A stretch of 42,358 nucleotides of DNA from an uncultured bacterium (GTDB lineage: Bacteria > Cyanobacteriota > Vampirovibrionia > Gastranaerophilales > Gastranaerophilaceae), in assembly GCA_949298985.1 (NCBI GenBank), contig CASFYV010000013.1, positions 160,229-202,586 on the forward strand, read 5' to 3'. This document shows, piece after piece, positions 1 through 7,910 of this stretch. The translations under genes and the position numbers were made by a program. How positions within the stretch are numbered: position 1 is the stretch's first letter; each line of letters begins with the position of its first letter. The notes under the pieces were generated by a model. It had not been told where the DNA came from, did no database searches, and worked only from the letters and a program-made list of their open reading frames with translations.

Positions 1-299
1 GCTAAAATTCCAAATTTTCTTCCCATTAGTGCAACTATAAAAAATATTACAGGAATTTGCGGAATATATTTATAACTTTTTATAAAATGATGAAATAATT
101 CATAATCATTAACTTCTTGGGATAAAAAATTTAGAGTATCTAATGGAATATAAGGATGCATTATTGTAACTTGAGTAAAAGTTGCAATAATTATAAGAAG
201 AACACAAAAACCCGTTAATACAAGAGTTCCCAAAGTTATTCTTATAGGTTCTCCTTTATATTTAAAACTATTTAGTTGTTTTTCTACACGCTTACTCAT
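1..299 (-). CDS. Partial membrane protein, BioY-like N-terminus
   Basis: The first 99 codons of a minus-strand gene run off the left edge. The protein starts MSKRVEKQLN, has a hydrophobic segment at about residues 22-46 (TLGTLVLTGFCVLLIIIATF) and a second one beginning near residue 83 after a PQIPVIFF stretch. The 'IPQIPVIFF..ALMGRKFGIL' pattern resembles the substrate-specific biotin transporter component BioY, especially cyanobacterial-type members, but too little of the gene is present to be sure. Its ATG overlaps the rimI stop by one base (TAATG), so it is translationally coupled to rimI. An AAAGGAG-type site is not visible before the start, consistent with coupled reinitiation. Other polytopic membrane proteins cannot be excluded. 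Confidence 0.5.
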   Translation of the reverse strand, partial: MSKRVEKQLNSFKYKGEPIRITLGTLVLTGFCVLLIIIATFTQVTIMHPYIPLDTLNFLSQEVNDYELFHHFIKSYKYIPQIPVIFFIVALMGRKFGIL

Positions 300-838
300 T
301 ATTTTATTTCAATTAAATTTTTTAAATTTTTAATATTTTTTTGATAATGTTGTTTAAATTTATCGTAAAAGATATTCTCTGTCCACATAATTAATGCATC
401 TTCGTTATTATCTTGATAATAACCTTTTCTTGTGCCTAAAGATTGAAAACCATATTTTTGATAAAGCTTAATTGCAGGTTCATTTGAAACTCTAACTTCC
501 AATGTTAAATATTTAACTCCATCTTTATAACAATCTTCAATTATTTTATGAATGATAGCTTCTCCAATATGATTTCTTAAATAATCTTTTTTTACAGCAA
601 TTGTTGTAATATGTCCTTCATCAATAATATGCCACGTTCCGGCATAACCTACCAATTCTCCTGAGGATGTTTTTGCTGCATAATATTTTGCCAAATTATT
701 AGACATTTCATCATAAAAAGATGATTTAGCCCAATGATGTTTGCCATATGCTTCTTCTTCTATTTTTACAACATCTTCTATATCATCTTTTGTTAGTCTG
801 GTTATATAAATTTCTGATAATTTTGTATTTATGGACAT
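299..838 (-). CDS. rimI: RimI-like ribosomal-protein alanine N-acetyltransferase
   Basis: GNAT-fold acetyltransferase, family role: acetylating the N-terminal alanine of ribosomal protein S18. The acetyl-CoA region is visible as 'TTIAVKKDYLRNHIGEAII' (the Q/RxxGxG/A loop, here RNHIGEA), followed by 'LEVRVSNEPAIKLYQKYGFQSLGTRKGYY', which is the hallmark of RimI (LEVR.SN..A..LY...GF...G.R..YY). About 179 aa, slightly longer than the usual 150 because of an extended C-terminal tail of about 20 Lys/Asn-rich residues. I chose the ATG at 838; an upstream TTG at 850 would lengthen the protein by four residues and deepen the overlap with the HicB-like gene. The start overlaps that gene by 10 nt, so coupling is likely. 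RimI is often near tsaB/tsaE, which are not seen here. Confidence 0.9.
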   Translation of the reverse strand: MSINTKLSEIYITRLTKDDIEDVVKIEEEAYGKHHWAKSSFYDEMSNNLAKYYAAKTSSGELVGYAGTWHIIDEGHITTIAVKKDYLRNHIGEAIIHKIIEDCYKDGVKYLTLEVRVSNEPAIKLYQKYGFQSLGTRKGYYQDNNEDALIMWTENIFYDKFKQHYQKNIKNLKNLIEIK

Positions 839-1101
839 ATGCTTTCCCAATCTATATCATCTTCCACTTCTTCACCTGGTTCAACTATATGTTCACCATC
901 TTCTAACATTAACATTAATGATAAACGTAGTTGTTTTTTGTAATTTTCTAATGCTTTTTCTCTTGTTTTAGCACAAAAAGCGAAACTTGGAATCTCTTTG
1001 ATTTCAATATAATGATAAGGATTGCCGTTAAAATCCAAATCTGTACCTTCAATCAAAGTCCAATCAAGGTTTAAATAATAATCTAAATCTTTCTTAGTCA
1101 T
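829..1101 (-). CDS. HicB-like small protein without a HicA partner
   Basis: A 90-aa acidic protein. 'DYYLNLDWTLIEGTD', a beta-rich middle and then 'AKTREKALENYKKQLRLSLMLMLEDGEHIVEP' match the layout of the partial RNase H-like fold of HicB-type proteins (a strand-rich start, then a helix with a T.EEAL.N-type motif and a DGE.IP.P-type ending). There is no C-terminal DNA-binding domain, and no hicA-like toxin gene lies on either side. I chose the ATG at 1101 (MTKKDL) rather than the upstream start at 1116 because an AAAGG lies 7 nt before it. It overlaps the GerMN gene by 8 nt and rimI by 10 nt, so it belongs to the same transcript. Function unknown; a HicB-like name indicates the fold only, not a toxin-antitoxin role. 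Confidence 0.7.
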   Translation of the reverse strand: MTKKDLDYYLNLDWTLIEGTDLDFNGNPYHYIEIKEIPSFAFCAKTREKALENYKKQLRLSLMLMLEDGEHIVEPGEEVEDDIDWESICP

Positions 1102-1705
1102 CCAAAGACCTTTCATTAAGCGGTTGTTTTAACATAATACCTTCACCCCCGATAACATCTGCTTGATGACCGTTTATGTATAAATAAACAGGTTGTTTTG
1201 TATTAGCTTTTGCCGTTTTAATTAGTTGTTTAACTCTTGTATAGGTACTTTCGGTCCCGCCGCCACCTTCAAATGTTGAAGATAAATCTATCATAATGCT
1301 TCCTTCACCTTCTCTAATTGAAAGAATTTTTGTTCCTTGAGGAATTTCTGATGACAGACCTTTTGATTTTTCCCATTTTGTAGGTGCTTTTATTAATTCT
1401 TTTATTGCATACTCAAAACAAGATTTTTCAATATTTATATCACATTCTCTGTTTACTGAACGTAAATTCCCCTTAGAGTCTGCGACATAAATTTTCACCG
1501 TTTTTGTTTCAGATTTTTTATTTGATTCAATATCATTTGAATTATTTTCTTCTATAATCTCTGGTAATTCTTCAAGATTATTGGAAAAAGATTTTGAAAT
1601 CGGACTGTTAAAATGAAAACCTGCTTCTGCAAAAAATGAAAAATACACATAAGTTATTGTTATTAATACTAAAATAGATAAACCTAATTTTTGAGAAAAA
1701 TTCAT
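1094..1705 (-). CDS. GerMN domain lipoprotein-like/anchored envelope protein
   Basis: 203 aa. Residues about 8-27 form one hydrophobic segment (LGLSILVLITITYVYFSFFA) that would act as a signal anchor. A low-complexity Asn/Glu/Ser/Lys linker follows to about residue 70. The rest is a GerMN (sporulation/germination-like) domain: 'KIYVADSKGNL...R' opening, 'AIKELIKAPTKWEKSKGLSSEIPQGTKILSI', 'IMIDLSSTFEGGGGTESTYTRVKQLI' and 'VYLYINGHQADVIGGEG'. The domain is known from GerM and from envelope proteins of non-sporulating bacteria, where it is thought to bind or organise peptidoglycan-associated partners. An excellent ribosome site (AAGGAGAG) is formed by the last codons of the upstream DUF2993 gene, with a 3-nt gap between the two genes. 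Confidence 0.85.
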   Translation of the reverse strand: MNFSQKLGLSILVLITITYVYFSFFAEAGFHFNSPISKSFSNNLEELPEIIEENNSNDIESNKKSETKTVKIYVADSKGNLRSVNRECDINIEKSCFEYAIKELIKAPTKWEKSKGLSSEIPQGTKILSIREGEGSIMIDLSSTFEGGGGTESTYTRVKQLIKTAKANTKQPVYLYINGHQADVIGGEGIMLKQPLNERSLDD

Positions 1706-1708
1706 GGC

Positions 1709-2530
1709 TTACTCTCCTTCTACGAATATTTTACCATTAATTTTTACTTTATTGTCAACAATTTTTACATTTTCAATTTTTGCATCACAATTTTTTGTTT
1801 CCAACAACTGCATAGTGAACTCTAGTGGATTAAGTAAATTTAGCATATTACCAACTTTATTTAGAGAAATATTACCATATGCACTATCAAGTTTTATATT
1901 AACAGCTTTAATTTTTCCATTTTTTACTTCAAATTCTGAAGATGTCACAAATACTTTATTTTTAGTAGATAAAGCTACAGGGAAATTATATTCTATTATA
2001 AAATACAATCTGTTATTAACTATTTTAGTACTCACGCCTTTTACTTGGAATAAAGGATAAGCAATATCATTAATTGTGTTTAAAACAGATTGATAGTCCC
2101 CATGTTTCAAGGCTTTATTTATACTATCTTGAGATAATAAAATATCATAATCAAATTTCATGTCAGATTTAAAAACAATAGGGTCTTTTGTATAATCAAT
2201 ATAATTATAATCACTTATTGATTTTAAATGAACATAAGGAATAATGATATCTTCAACTTCAACATCCTTACCTGTGATTTCTAAGTTTTTGAAAATACCT
2301 TTTTTCATACTGCCTAAAGTATATCCGTCAAATTTAACTTTAAATTTTGCACCGGTTTCTTTTTTTAATTCAGATTTAATCCCATGTTCTACAAAACTTT
2401 CTGCAAGCGGATTTAATATTGAAAAATGTTTTGTATTTTTTAAATAATCTTCTGAAAATTTATTTTCTTTCGCTAAAACTGTTCCATTAATTATCCCTAA
2501 AATTAACAATGTTAATAAAATCTTTTTCAT
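1709..2530 (-). CDS. DUF2993 (LmeA-type) secreted lipid-binding-like protein
   Basis: 273 aa with a cleavable signal peptide (MKKILLTLLILGIINGTVLA). The remainder matches DUF2993 as found in cyanobacteria and actinobacteria: an opening 'KFKVKFDGYTLGSMKKGIFKNLEITGKDVEVEDIIIPYVHLKSI', then repeated beta-strand segments and a closing 'AKIENVKIVDNKVKINGKIFVEGE'. Family members such as mycobacterial LmeA are phospholipid-binding periplasmic proteins of the TULIP-like type, so a role in envelope lipid handling is plausible. GAGG lies 8 nt before the ATG. Followed after 3 nt by the GerMN gene and preceded at 22 nt by another anchored protein, so three consecutive genes make exported proteins. No catalytic motif seen. 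Confidence 0.82.
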   Translation of the reverse strand: MKKILLTLLILGIINGTVLAKENKFSEDYLKNTKHFSILNPLAESFVEHGIKSELKKETGAKFKVKFDGYTLGSMKKGIFKNLEITGKDVEVEDIIIPYVHLKSISDYNYIDYTKDPIVFKSDMKFDYDILLSQDSINKALKHGDYQSVLNTINDIAYPLFQVKGVSTKIVNNRLYFIIEYNFPVALSTKNKVFVTSSEFEVKNGKIKAVNIKLDSAYGNISLNKVGNMLNLLNPLEFTMQLLETKNCDAKIENVKIVDNKVKINGKIFVEGE

Positions 2531-2552
2531 AATTTTAACCTCTAAAATTAAA

Positions 2553-3164
2553 TTAATTTGCTTCTTTTACGCCTTTATAGAATTCATTTGTAATAAGCTG
2601 CGAATATTTGTCTTTTTCGCTAATAGAAAGAGCTAATTTTTCTTTTCCGTCAGAAGTTGTAACGCTTGATATAACTCCTGCGATTTCACCAAATGGCATT
2701 TTTGTAATTTTTGCTTCAAATTTAGCATAAGGAACTTGTTTGTTATAAACATTCATTGTTCCTCGATTAGTAACTTTTACATCTTGTATGGTAATTGCTT
2801 GATACTTAAATTTTTCAGCTAAATCTTCTAATTTAGTATCAATTTTGTCACTTTTAATATCAGCTTGAGTAAGTAAAGGTTTTTTGCCGGAATCAATAAT
2901 AACCATTTTTTGTCCGGAAGCTTTATGTTCTGCAATAATAGCTTTGTATCCGAATAAATTTACAGCATTATCAATAGCAAATTCTTCATTTAGGTTAGAA
3001 AAATTGCCTATTTTTTTAGCACTTTCCATTGCGTGTTCCTGTATAAAATTCCCAATATTAATTTTTAAAGCTTCCACATATTTTTGCCCGCCGATTGCGT
3101 TAAAACCAATAATAGCAAGGACGATAAGACAAGCATTAAAAATTATTTTTATTAATCTAAACAT
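2553..3164 (-). CDS. Membrane-anchored protein of unknown function
   Basis: 203 aa. Residues about 5-23 (IKIIFNACLIVLAIIGFNAI) form a signal anchor, and the rest is soluble and probably outside the cytoplasm. The only other feature I see is a beta-rich second half ('QAITIQDVKVTNRGTMNVYNKQVPYAKFEAKITKMPFGEIAGVISSV') that resembles the strand pattern of its DUF2993 neighbour, without a convincing shared motif. I use the ATG at 3164, because AGAGGTG lies 6 nt upstream; a GTG four codons earlier (3173) would destroy that spacing. First gene of the leftward operon, divergent from mutS with only 39 nt between starts, so the two promoters must overlap. Confidence 0.75.
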   Translation of the reverse strand: MFRLIKIIFNACLIVLAIIGFNAIGGQKYVEALKINIGNFIQEHAMESAKKIGNFSNLNEEFAIDNAVNLFGYKAIIAEHKASGQKMVIIDSGKKPLLTQADIKSDKIDTKLEDLAEKFKYQAITIQDVKVTNRGTMNVYNKQVPYAKFEAKITKMPFGEIAGVISSVTTSDGKEKLALSISEKDKYSQLITNEFYKGVKEAN

Positions 3165-3167
3165 TAC

Positions 3168-3203
3168 TTGCACCTCTAATAAATATTATGTACAATTATA
3201 ACT
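3168..3203 (+). promoter_or_regulatory. mutS promoter, predicted leaderless
   Basis: TTGCAC (3168-3173), a 17-nt spacer and TACAAT (3191-3196). The ATG of mutS begins 7 nt after the -10 box, so the transcript should start at or within one base of the start codon. No Shine-Dalgarno sequence is present. The -35 is a weak match (3 of 6); the -10 is good (5 of 6). Confidence 0.5.
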
Positions 3204-5792
3204 ATGACAAAACCTGAAATCAATCTAGTTAATACGAGGGATGTTGAAATTAGTGATGCAACCCCTGCTATGCAAAAATATCTGGAGATGAAACGTGAAA
3301 ATCCGGATTGCTTACTTTTGTACCGCATGGGTGATTTTTATGAAACTTTTTTTGAAGATGCAGTTACTTTATCAAGAGAATTAGAACTAACTTTAACAGG
3401 TAGAGATTGTGGAAGTTTGGGAAGAATTCCGCTTGCAGGGATTCCTGCTAAGGCAGTTGACGGGTATTTAGAAAAACTTGTTGCTAAAGATCTTAAAGTT
3501 GCTATTTGTGAGCAGCTTGAAGATCCTAAATTAGCTAAAGGGATTGTAAAACGTGGTGTTGTCAGAATTATTACTGCAGGGACTTTGATTGAAAGTAATC
3601 TTCTAAATCAAAATAGTAATAATTATATGTGTGCATTATTTGAAATATCAAAACCAAAAAACAAGGAAGATAAAAACTGGGGTTTTGCATATACTGATAT
3701 TTCTACAGGAGAATTTAAAGCTACACAACTTAGCTATGAGATGGTTTTAACAGAACTTGCTCGTCTTCAACCTTCTGAAATTATAGCTCCGGCTAAAAAA
3801 ATGAAATTACAACCGTTTCAAATAGTTCCTGAGGAAACTGTTAATTTGCCTGAGGATATTATTGCTAATTACAATTGTTCAAAAGTCCCTGAAAAGGTTT
3901 TTGAAGAGAATTTTGCTCAAAGTAATTTAAAACAAGTTTTTAAAGTTCAGGATTTGGAAGTTTTAGGTTATAAATCTTGTCCTTATGGCTTAAGAGCGGC
4001 AGCAGGTTTGTTAGCTTATATTTGGGAAAATTTAAAAGAAGGTTTCCCTAAATTTGAGAAAATAGAAATATATGAATTAAGTGAATATTTATCGATTGAT
4101 GCTAGTACAAGAAAAAATCTTGAACTTACAGAAACATTAAGAGAAAAAAACAAATATGGATCTCTTTTGTGGGCTATTGATAAAACAAATACAAATATGG
4201 GCGCAAGACTTCTTAAATCTTGGATTTGTCAACCTTTAAAGGATTTAGGCAGGATTTTAAAACGTCAAGAGGTTGTTAAAAAACTTGTTGAAAATTCTTC
4301 TGTCAGATATGAAATTGAGAGAAAATTAAAAAATATTTATGATATTCAAAGACTTTCTACAAGATTAAGTAATAATTCAGCGAGTCCCAGAGATTTTTTG
4401 AGTTTAAAAGCTTCTTTATATGAACTTCCTGAACTTGTAGAGTTGGTAAAATCTATTGGGCTTAATGTTTTTGAAAAAATAGAAAATAATATAGAATCTT
4501 TGCAAGAATATACACAGGTTATAGAACAGACTATAAAAGAAGATGCTCCTATAACATTAAAAGAAGGCGGGTTAATAAAAAGTGAAGTTAATTCTGATTT
4601 AGATTATCTTCGAGATTTGATGTATAACGGTGAAAATTGGCTTAAGGAATTTGAGCAGAGAGAAAAAGACAGAACCGGAATTAATATTTTAAAAGTAGGA
4701 TATAATAGAGTTTTTGGATATTTTATAGAAGTTACAAATTCTAATTTAAGCAAAGTTCCACCTGATTATATTAGAAAACAAACTTTAACAGGCGGCGAAA
4801 GATTTATTACGGATGAACTTAAAAAACACGAAGATGAAGTTTTAACAGCTCAGGTGAAAGCTTATGAATTAGAGTATAAACTTTTTTCAAATTTTAGAGA
4901 TTATTCAAAAGAATTTGTTTCAATTATTCGTGATACAGCAGAATGTGTTGCAGAATTAGATGTATTTACATCTCTTGCAATAATTGCGGTAGAACAAAAT
5001 TATATTTGTCCTATAATCAATGAAACCGGAAATTTTGAGATAAAAAATGGCAGACACCCTGTTTTAGAACAAATTTTACCATTAGGAACTTATGTTGCTA
5101 ATGATATAGACTTATCAAGTACTGATAAAAACAAAACACAATTTATGATTTTAACAGGTCCGAATATGGCAGGTAAATCAACTTATATGCGACAAAATGC
5201 CTTAATAACAATACTTGCTCAAATAGGTTCTTTTATTCCTGCTGATTATGCTGAAATTGGTATTGTTGATAAAATTTTTACAAGAGTTGGTGCAAGTGAT
5301 GATTTGACATTAGGAAAATCTACTTTTATGGTAGAGATGAGTGAAACAGCTTATATCTTAAACAGTGCGACTTCTAAAAGTCTTGTTTTAATTGATGAAA
5401 TAGGACGTGGAACAAGTACTTATGATGGTGTTGCAATTGCTTGGTCTGTTGCAGAATATATTGCATCTAAAATTAGTGCAAGATGTATTTTTGCAACGCA
5501 CTATCACGAATTAAATGTTATGAGTAATACTTTCCCTCAAATTAAAAACTATAGAATTACAGTTAATGAAGAAAATGGGGAAATTGAGTTTTTAAGAAAA
5601 ATTGTTCCCGGTGGAGCTAGTAAAAGTTATGGTATTCAAGTAGCTAAAATGGCGGGTTTACCATCTTCTGTAATTACTCGTTCGCAGGAACTCATGAATA
5701 AAATGCAAAAAGATTTTTCTAAGAATTTGGCTGCTAATAAAAAGAAAGTTGTTGAAGCCGAAATAGAAGCTCCTCAACTTAATTTGTTTTAA
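3204..5792 (+). CDS. mutS: DNA mismatch repair protein MutS
   Basis: 862 aa, the normal MutS length. The N-terminal mismatch-binding motif is intact: GDFYETFFEDA with F45-Y46-E47 (the Phe-X-Glu wedge). Connector, lever and clamp domains follow. The ABC ATPase domain has Walker A 'GPNMAGKSTYMRQ' near residue 651, 'DDLTLGKSTFMVEM' as signature region near 695, Walker B 'LVLIDEIGRGTSTYDG' near 728 and the 'FATHYHEL' switch. The C-terminus ends QLNLF, a short hydrophobic tail like those that bind the sliding clamp (beta-clamp peptide QLxLF). Convergent with the Fe-S gene, stops 3 nt apart. No mutL in the window. Confidence 0.98.
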   Translation: MTKPEINLVNTRDVEISDATPAMQKYLEMKRENPDCLLLYRMGDFYETFFEDAVTLSRELELTLTGRDCGSLGRIPLAGIPAKAVDGYLEKLVAKDLKVAICEQLEDPKLAKGIVKRGVVRIITAGTLIESNLLNQNSNNYMCALFEISKPKNKEDKNWGFAYTDISTGEFKATQLSYEMVLTELARLQPSEIIAPAKKMKLQPFQIVPEETVNLPEDIIANYNCSKVPEKVFEENFAQSNLKQVFKVQDLEVLGYKSCPYGLRAAAGLLAYIWENLKEGFPKFEKIEIYELSEYLSIDASTRKNLELTETLREKNKYGSLLWAIDKTNTNMGARLLKSWICQPLKDLGRILKRQEVVKKLVENSSVRYEIERKLKNIYDIQRLSTRLSNNSASPRDFLSLKASLYELPELVELVKSIGLNVFEKIENNIESLQEYTQVIEQTIKEDAPITLKEGGLIKSEVNSDLDYLRDLMYNGENWLKEFEQREKDRTGINILKVGYNRVFGYFIEVTNSNLSKVPPDYIRKQTLTGGERFITDELKKHEDEVLTAQVKAYELEYKLFSNFRDYSKEFVSIIRDTAECVAELDVFTSLAIIAVEQNYICPIINETGNFEIKNGRHPVLEQILPLGTYVANDIDLSSTDKNKTQFMILTGPNMAGKSTYMRQNALITILAQIGSFIPADYAEIGIVDKIFTRVGASDDLTLGKSTFMVEMSETAYILNSATSKSLVLIDEIGRGTSTYDGVAIAWSVAEYIASKISARCIFATHYHELNVMSNTFPQIKNYRITVNEENGEIEFLRKIVPGGASKSYGIQVAKMAGLPSSVITRSQELMNKMQKDFSKNLAANKKKVVEAEIEAPQLNLF

Positions 5793-5795
5793 AAA

Positions 5796-6842
5796 TTAGT
5801 TTTGTTTTTTGTTTTTATTAAGAAATTCTATTAAATCATAAACTTTGTATTGAGCAAAAGAATATAATATTAAAGCTGCTTCACAACCAAGACAAGATGT
5901 TAGTACTATTTTTGTATTAGATGATTTTATATTTTGTTTTTTTTGTTTAAATAATTGATTGAAAATTTTATATTGACTAAATTTTGTAATTCCATTTAAT
6001 CCGCAGCATTTATTAAAATCTTTCATTTCTATGTATTCTAAATTTTTTGTATTATTTAAAATCCAAAAAATATCATTGTAATTATCTATATTGCAAGGTT
6101 TATGAAAAGTTACTTTTTCCTCAGCTTTTAATTCAAATTTTAAATTGTTTTCTTTTATATATTGATAAATATTTTTAACCTCATAACCTTTAGGAAGATA
6201 ACTTTTAATAGTTTTTTCACAACTTGCACAAGTTGTTACAATTTCATAGTTTCCGTATTTAGATAATTTGTTTATAAAATCTTGTCTATATTTTTCAAAA
6301 TTATTTTTATCTCCTCTTACATAAAAAGGAATTCCACAACAATTAAAGTCAGGGGTTATAACTTCAATATTACAAGCATTTAATATTTCAACAACCGCTT
6401 TATTCCCTTTTAATTTACTTCCGCAACCGCCAAAATATATAACTTTTTTATCATAAGTTTTTGTTTTGATTTTTTTACTAAAAAGATCCAAAATTTTTAT
6501 TCCAAATTCAAAGATAAAATATTTTTGGAAAAACGAAATAAGTTTTTCCCATAAGCTTGTCTTAAAATATTCGGCTTTAGCAGAAGCAATTACATCAACA
6601 ATATCAATGCCACTTGGACAAAATTTAGAACAAGCTCCGCATTTTAAACATAAATCCAAATACTTGTTTAAATTTTTTGTCATCTTTAAGTCGCCTTTAA
6701 TAACGCCATTTAACATAATAAATTGTCCTCTTGATACAGAACAATCATTACCTGTTATTTGGTATATCGGGCATTCTGCTTGACATAATCCGCATTTTGA
6801 ACAAGAATGAATGACTTCTTTATATTCAGCTAATTCTTTCAT
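5796..6842 (-). CDS. GlcF/LutA-like (4Fe-4S) and CCG-domain oxidoreductase subunit
   Basis: 348 aa. Two ferredoxin-type clusters near the start: 'CSKCGLCQAECP' (about residues 14-25) and 'CLKCGACSKFCP' (about residues 64-75). Two CCG domains follow: 'GGCGSKLKGN..FNCCGIPFYVRGD' and, near the C-terminus, 'HKPCNI...FNKCCGLNGITKFSQYK' with a final 'SCLGCEAAL'. This is the architecture of the iron-sulfur subunit of glycolate oxidase (GlcF), LutA and heterodisulfide-reductase-like electron carriers. The partner FAD subunit (GlcD/LldD type) is not adjacent, so the substrate cannot be named. The protein is shorter than GlcF (about 400 aa). The ATG at 6842 has no Shine-Dalgarno; see the upstream promoter. 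Confidence 0.8.
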   Translation of the reverse strand: MKELAEYKEVIHSCSKCGLCQAECPIYQITGNDCSVSRGQFIMLNGVIKGDLKMTKNLNKYLDLCLKCGACSKFCPSGIDIVDVIASAKAEYFKTSLWEKLISFFQKYFIFEFGIKILDLFSKKIKTKTYDKKVIYFGGCGSKLKGNKAVVEILNACNIEVITPDFNCCGIPFYVRGDKNNFEKYRQDFINKLSKYGNYEIVTTCASCEKTIKSYLPKGYEVKNIYQYIKENNLKFELKAEEKVTFHKPCNIDNYNDIFWILNNTKNLEYIEMKDFNKCCGLNGITKFSQYKIFNQLFKQKKQNIKSSNTKIVLTSCLGCEAALILYSFAQYKVYDLIEFLNKNKKQN

Positions 6843-6877
6843 ATTTATATATTAAAGCAAATAATTTTTGTAGTAAA
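6843..6877 (-). promoter_or_regulatory. Candidate leaderless promoter of the Fe-S gene
   Basis: On the minus strand TTTACT (6872-6877), a 17-nt spacer and TAATAT (6849-6854) sit 6 nt before the ATG at 6842. Each hexamer matches the consensus at 4 of 6 positions. No ribosome-binding sequence lies between. Confidence 0.35.
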
Positions 6878-6922
6878 ATAGTGGCAGGAGTAAATGAATA
6901 TTAAAATTGGGAGTAATTCAAT

Positions 6923-7909
6923 ATGACAGAAGTGATTAAACAATCACAAATTGAAAAAGATAGAGAATCCGCAAAAAGAACCATAGCTTCTGAAATAGAA
7001 GCAATAAAAGAATTGGAAAAATCTTTAGGTGCAGAAAATTTAACTAAAGCACTTGATTATATGCAAAATTCAAAAGGTAGAATAATTATAACAGGCATGG
7101 GAAAATCCGGTCATATTGGAAAGAAAATTGCAGCATCTCTAGCTTCTACAGGCACTCCTTCATTTTTTGTTCATCCGGCTGAAGCTAGTCACGGTGATTT
7201 AGGAATGATTACAGAAGATGATATAGTCATTGCAATATCAAATAGCGGAGAATCTCGTGAACTTTTGGATATCTTAAATTATTGTAAAAGATTTGGCATA
7301 ATACTTATTTCGATTACTAAAAATCCTCAAAGTTCATTAGGAAAAGCTGGTGATGTGGTTTTAGAATTACCAAATAACGGAGAAGCTTGTCCTTTAGGTC
7401 TAGCTCCTACAAATTCAACAACTGCAACACTTGTTTTAGGGGATATTTTAACTATTGGAATGTTGGAAAGAAAAGGTTTTTCTAAAGAAGATTTTAACGA
7501 TAGACACCCTGGTGGAAAATTAGGTTCTATTTTAAAACGAGTATCAGATTTAATGCATATCGGAGGAGAAATGCCAATTTTAGAAGAGAATGCTAATATG
7601 CAGGCTGTACTTTTGGAGATGACATCTAAGCGTTTGGGCTGTGTCGGTTTTATTAATAACAACGGAGAATTAGTAGGAATGCTTACTGATGGAGATTTAA
7701 GAAGATGTCTTTCTGCTACTATTTTAGAGAAAAAAGCGTATGAAGTTATGACCAAAAATCCTAAAACAATTTCTCCTGATGCAATGACTGCTGAAGCTTT
7801 AAAAATTATGCATGATAAGAAAATTACAAATTTATTTGTTGTTGAAAATAATAATATTCCTGTAGGAGTTATTCATATTCATGATCTATTAAATAATGGG
7901 GTTGCTTAA
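6923..7909 (+). CDS. kpsF: D-arabinose-5-phosphate isomerase (KpsF/GutQ family)
   Basis: 328 aa. Converts ribulose-5-phosphate to arabinose-5-phosphate, the first committed step to KDO for LPS or capsule. An N-terminal SIS domain has 'GMGKSGHIGKKIAASLASTGTPSFFVHPAEASHGDLGMI', essentially the family consensus, then 'ISNSGES' and 'PTNSTTATLVLGD'. 'FNDRHPGGKLG' supplies the conserved catalytic-site histidine. Two CBS domains occupy the C-terminal third ('SKRLGCVGFINNNGELVGMLTDGDLRR' and 'MHDKKITNLFVVENNNIPVGVIHIHDLL'). GGGAG lies 10 nt before the ATG. The CDF gene follows with a 1-nt gap. Its presence implies an outer membrane with KDO. Confidence 0.95.
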   Translation: MTEVIKQSQIEKDRESAKRTIASEIEAIKELEKSLGAENLTKALDYMQNSKGRIIITGMGKSGHIGKKIAASLASTGTPSFFVHPAEASHGDLGMITEDDIVIAISNSGESRELLDILNYCKRFGIILISITKNPQSSLGKAGDVVLELPNNGEACPLGLAPTNSTTATLVLGDILTIGMLERKGFSKEDFNDRHPGGKLGSILKRVSDLMHIGGEMPILEENANMQAVLLEMTSKRLGCVGFINNNGELVGMLTDGDLRRCLSATILEKKAYEVMTKNPKTISPDAMTAEALKIMHDKKITNLFVVENNNIPVGVIHIHDLLNNGVA

Positions 7910-7910
7910 T

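Noticed and set aside
1704..2060. 118-codon plus-strand frame opposite the DUF2993 gene
   Set aside because: Antisense to a gene with a signal peptide, ribosome site and operon context; hydrophobic only because the opposite strand is Lys/Asn-rich.
7327..7755. 142-codon minus-strand frame opposite kpsF
   Set aside because: Lies wholly within the strongly conserved kpsF sequence.
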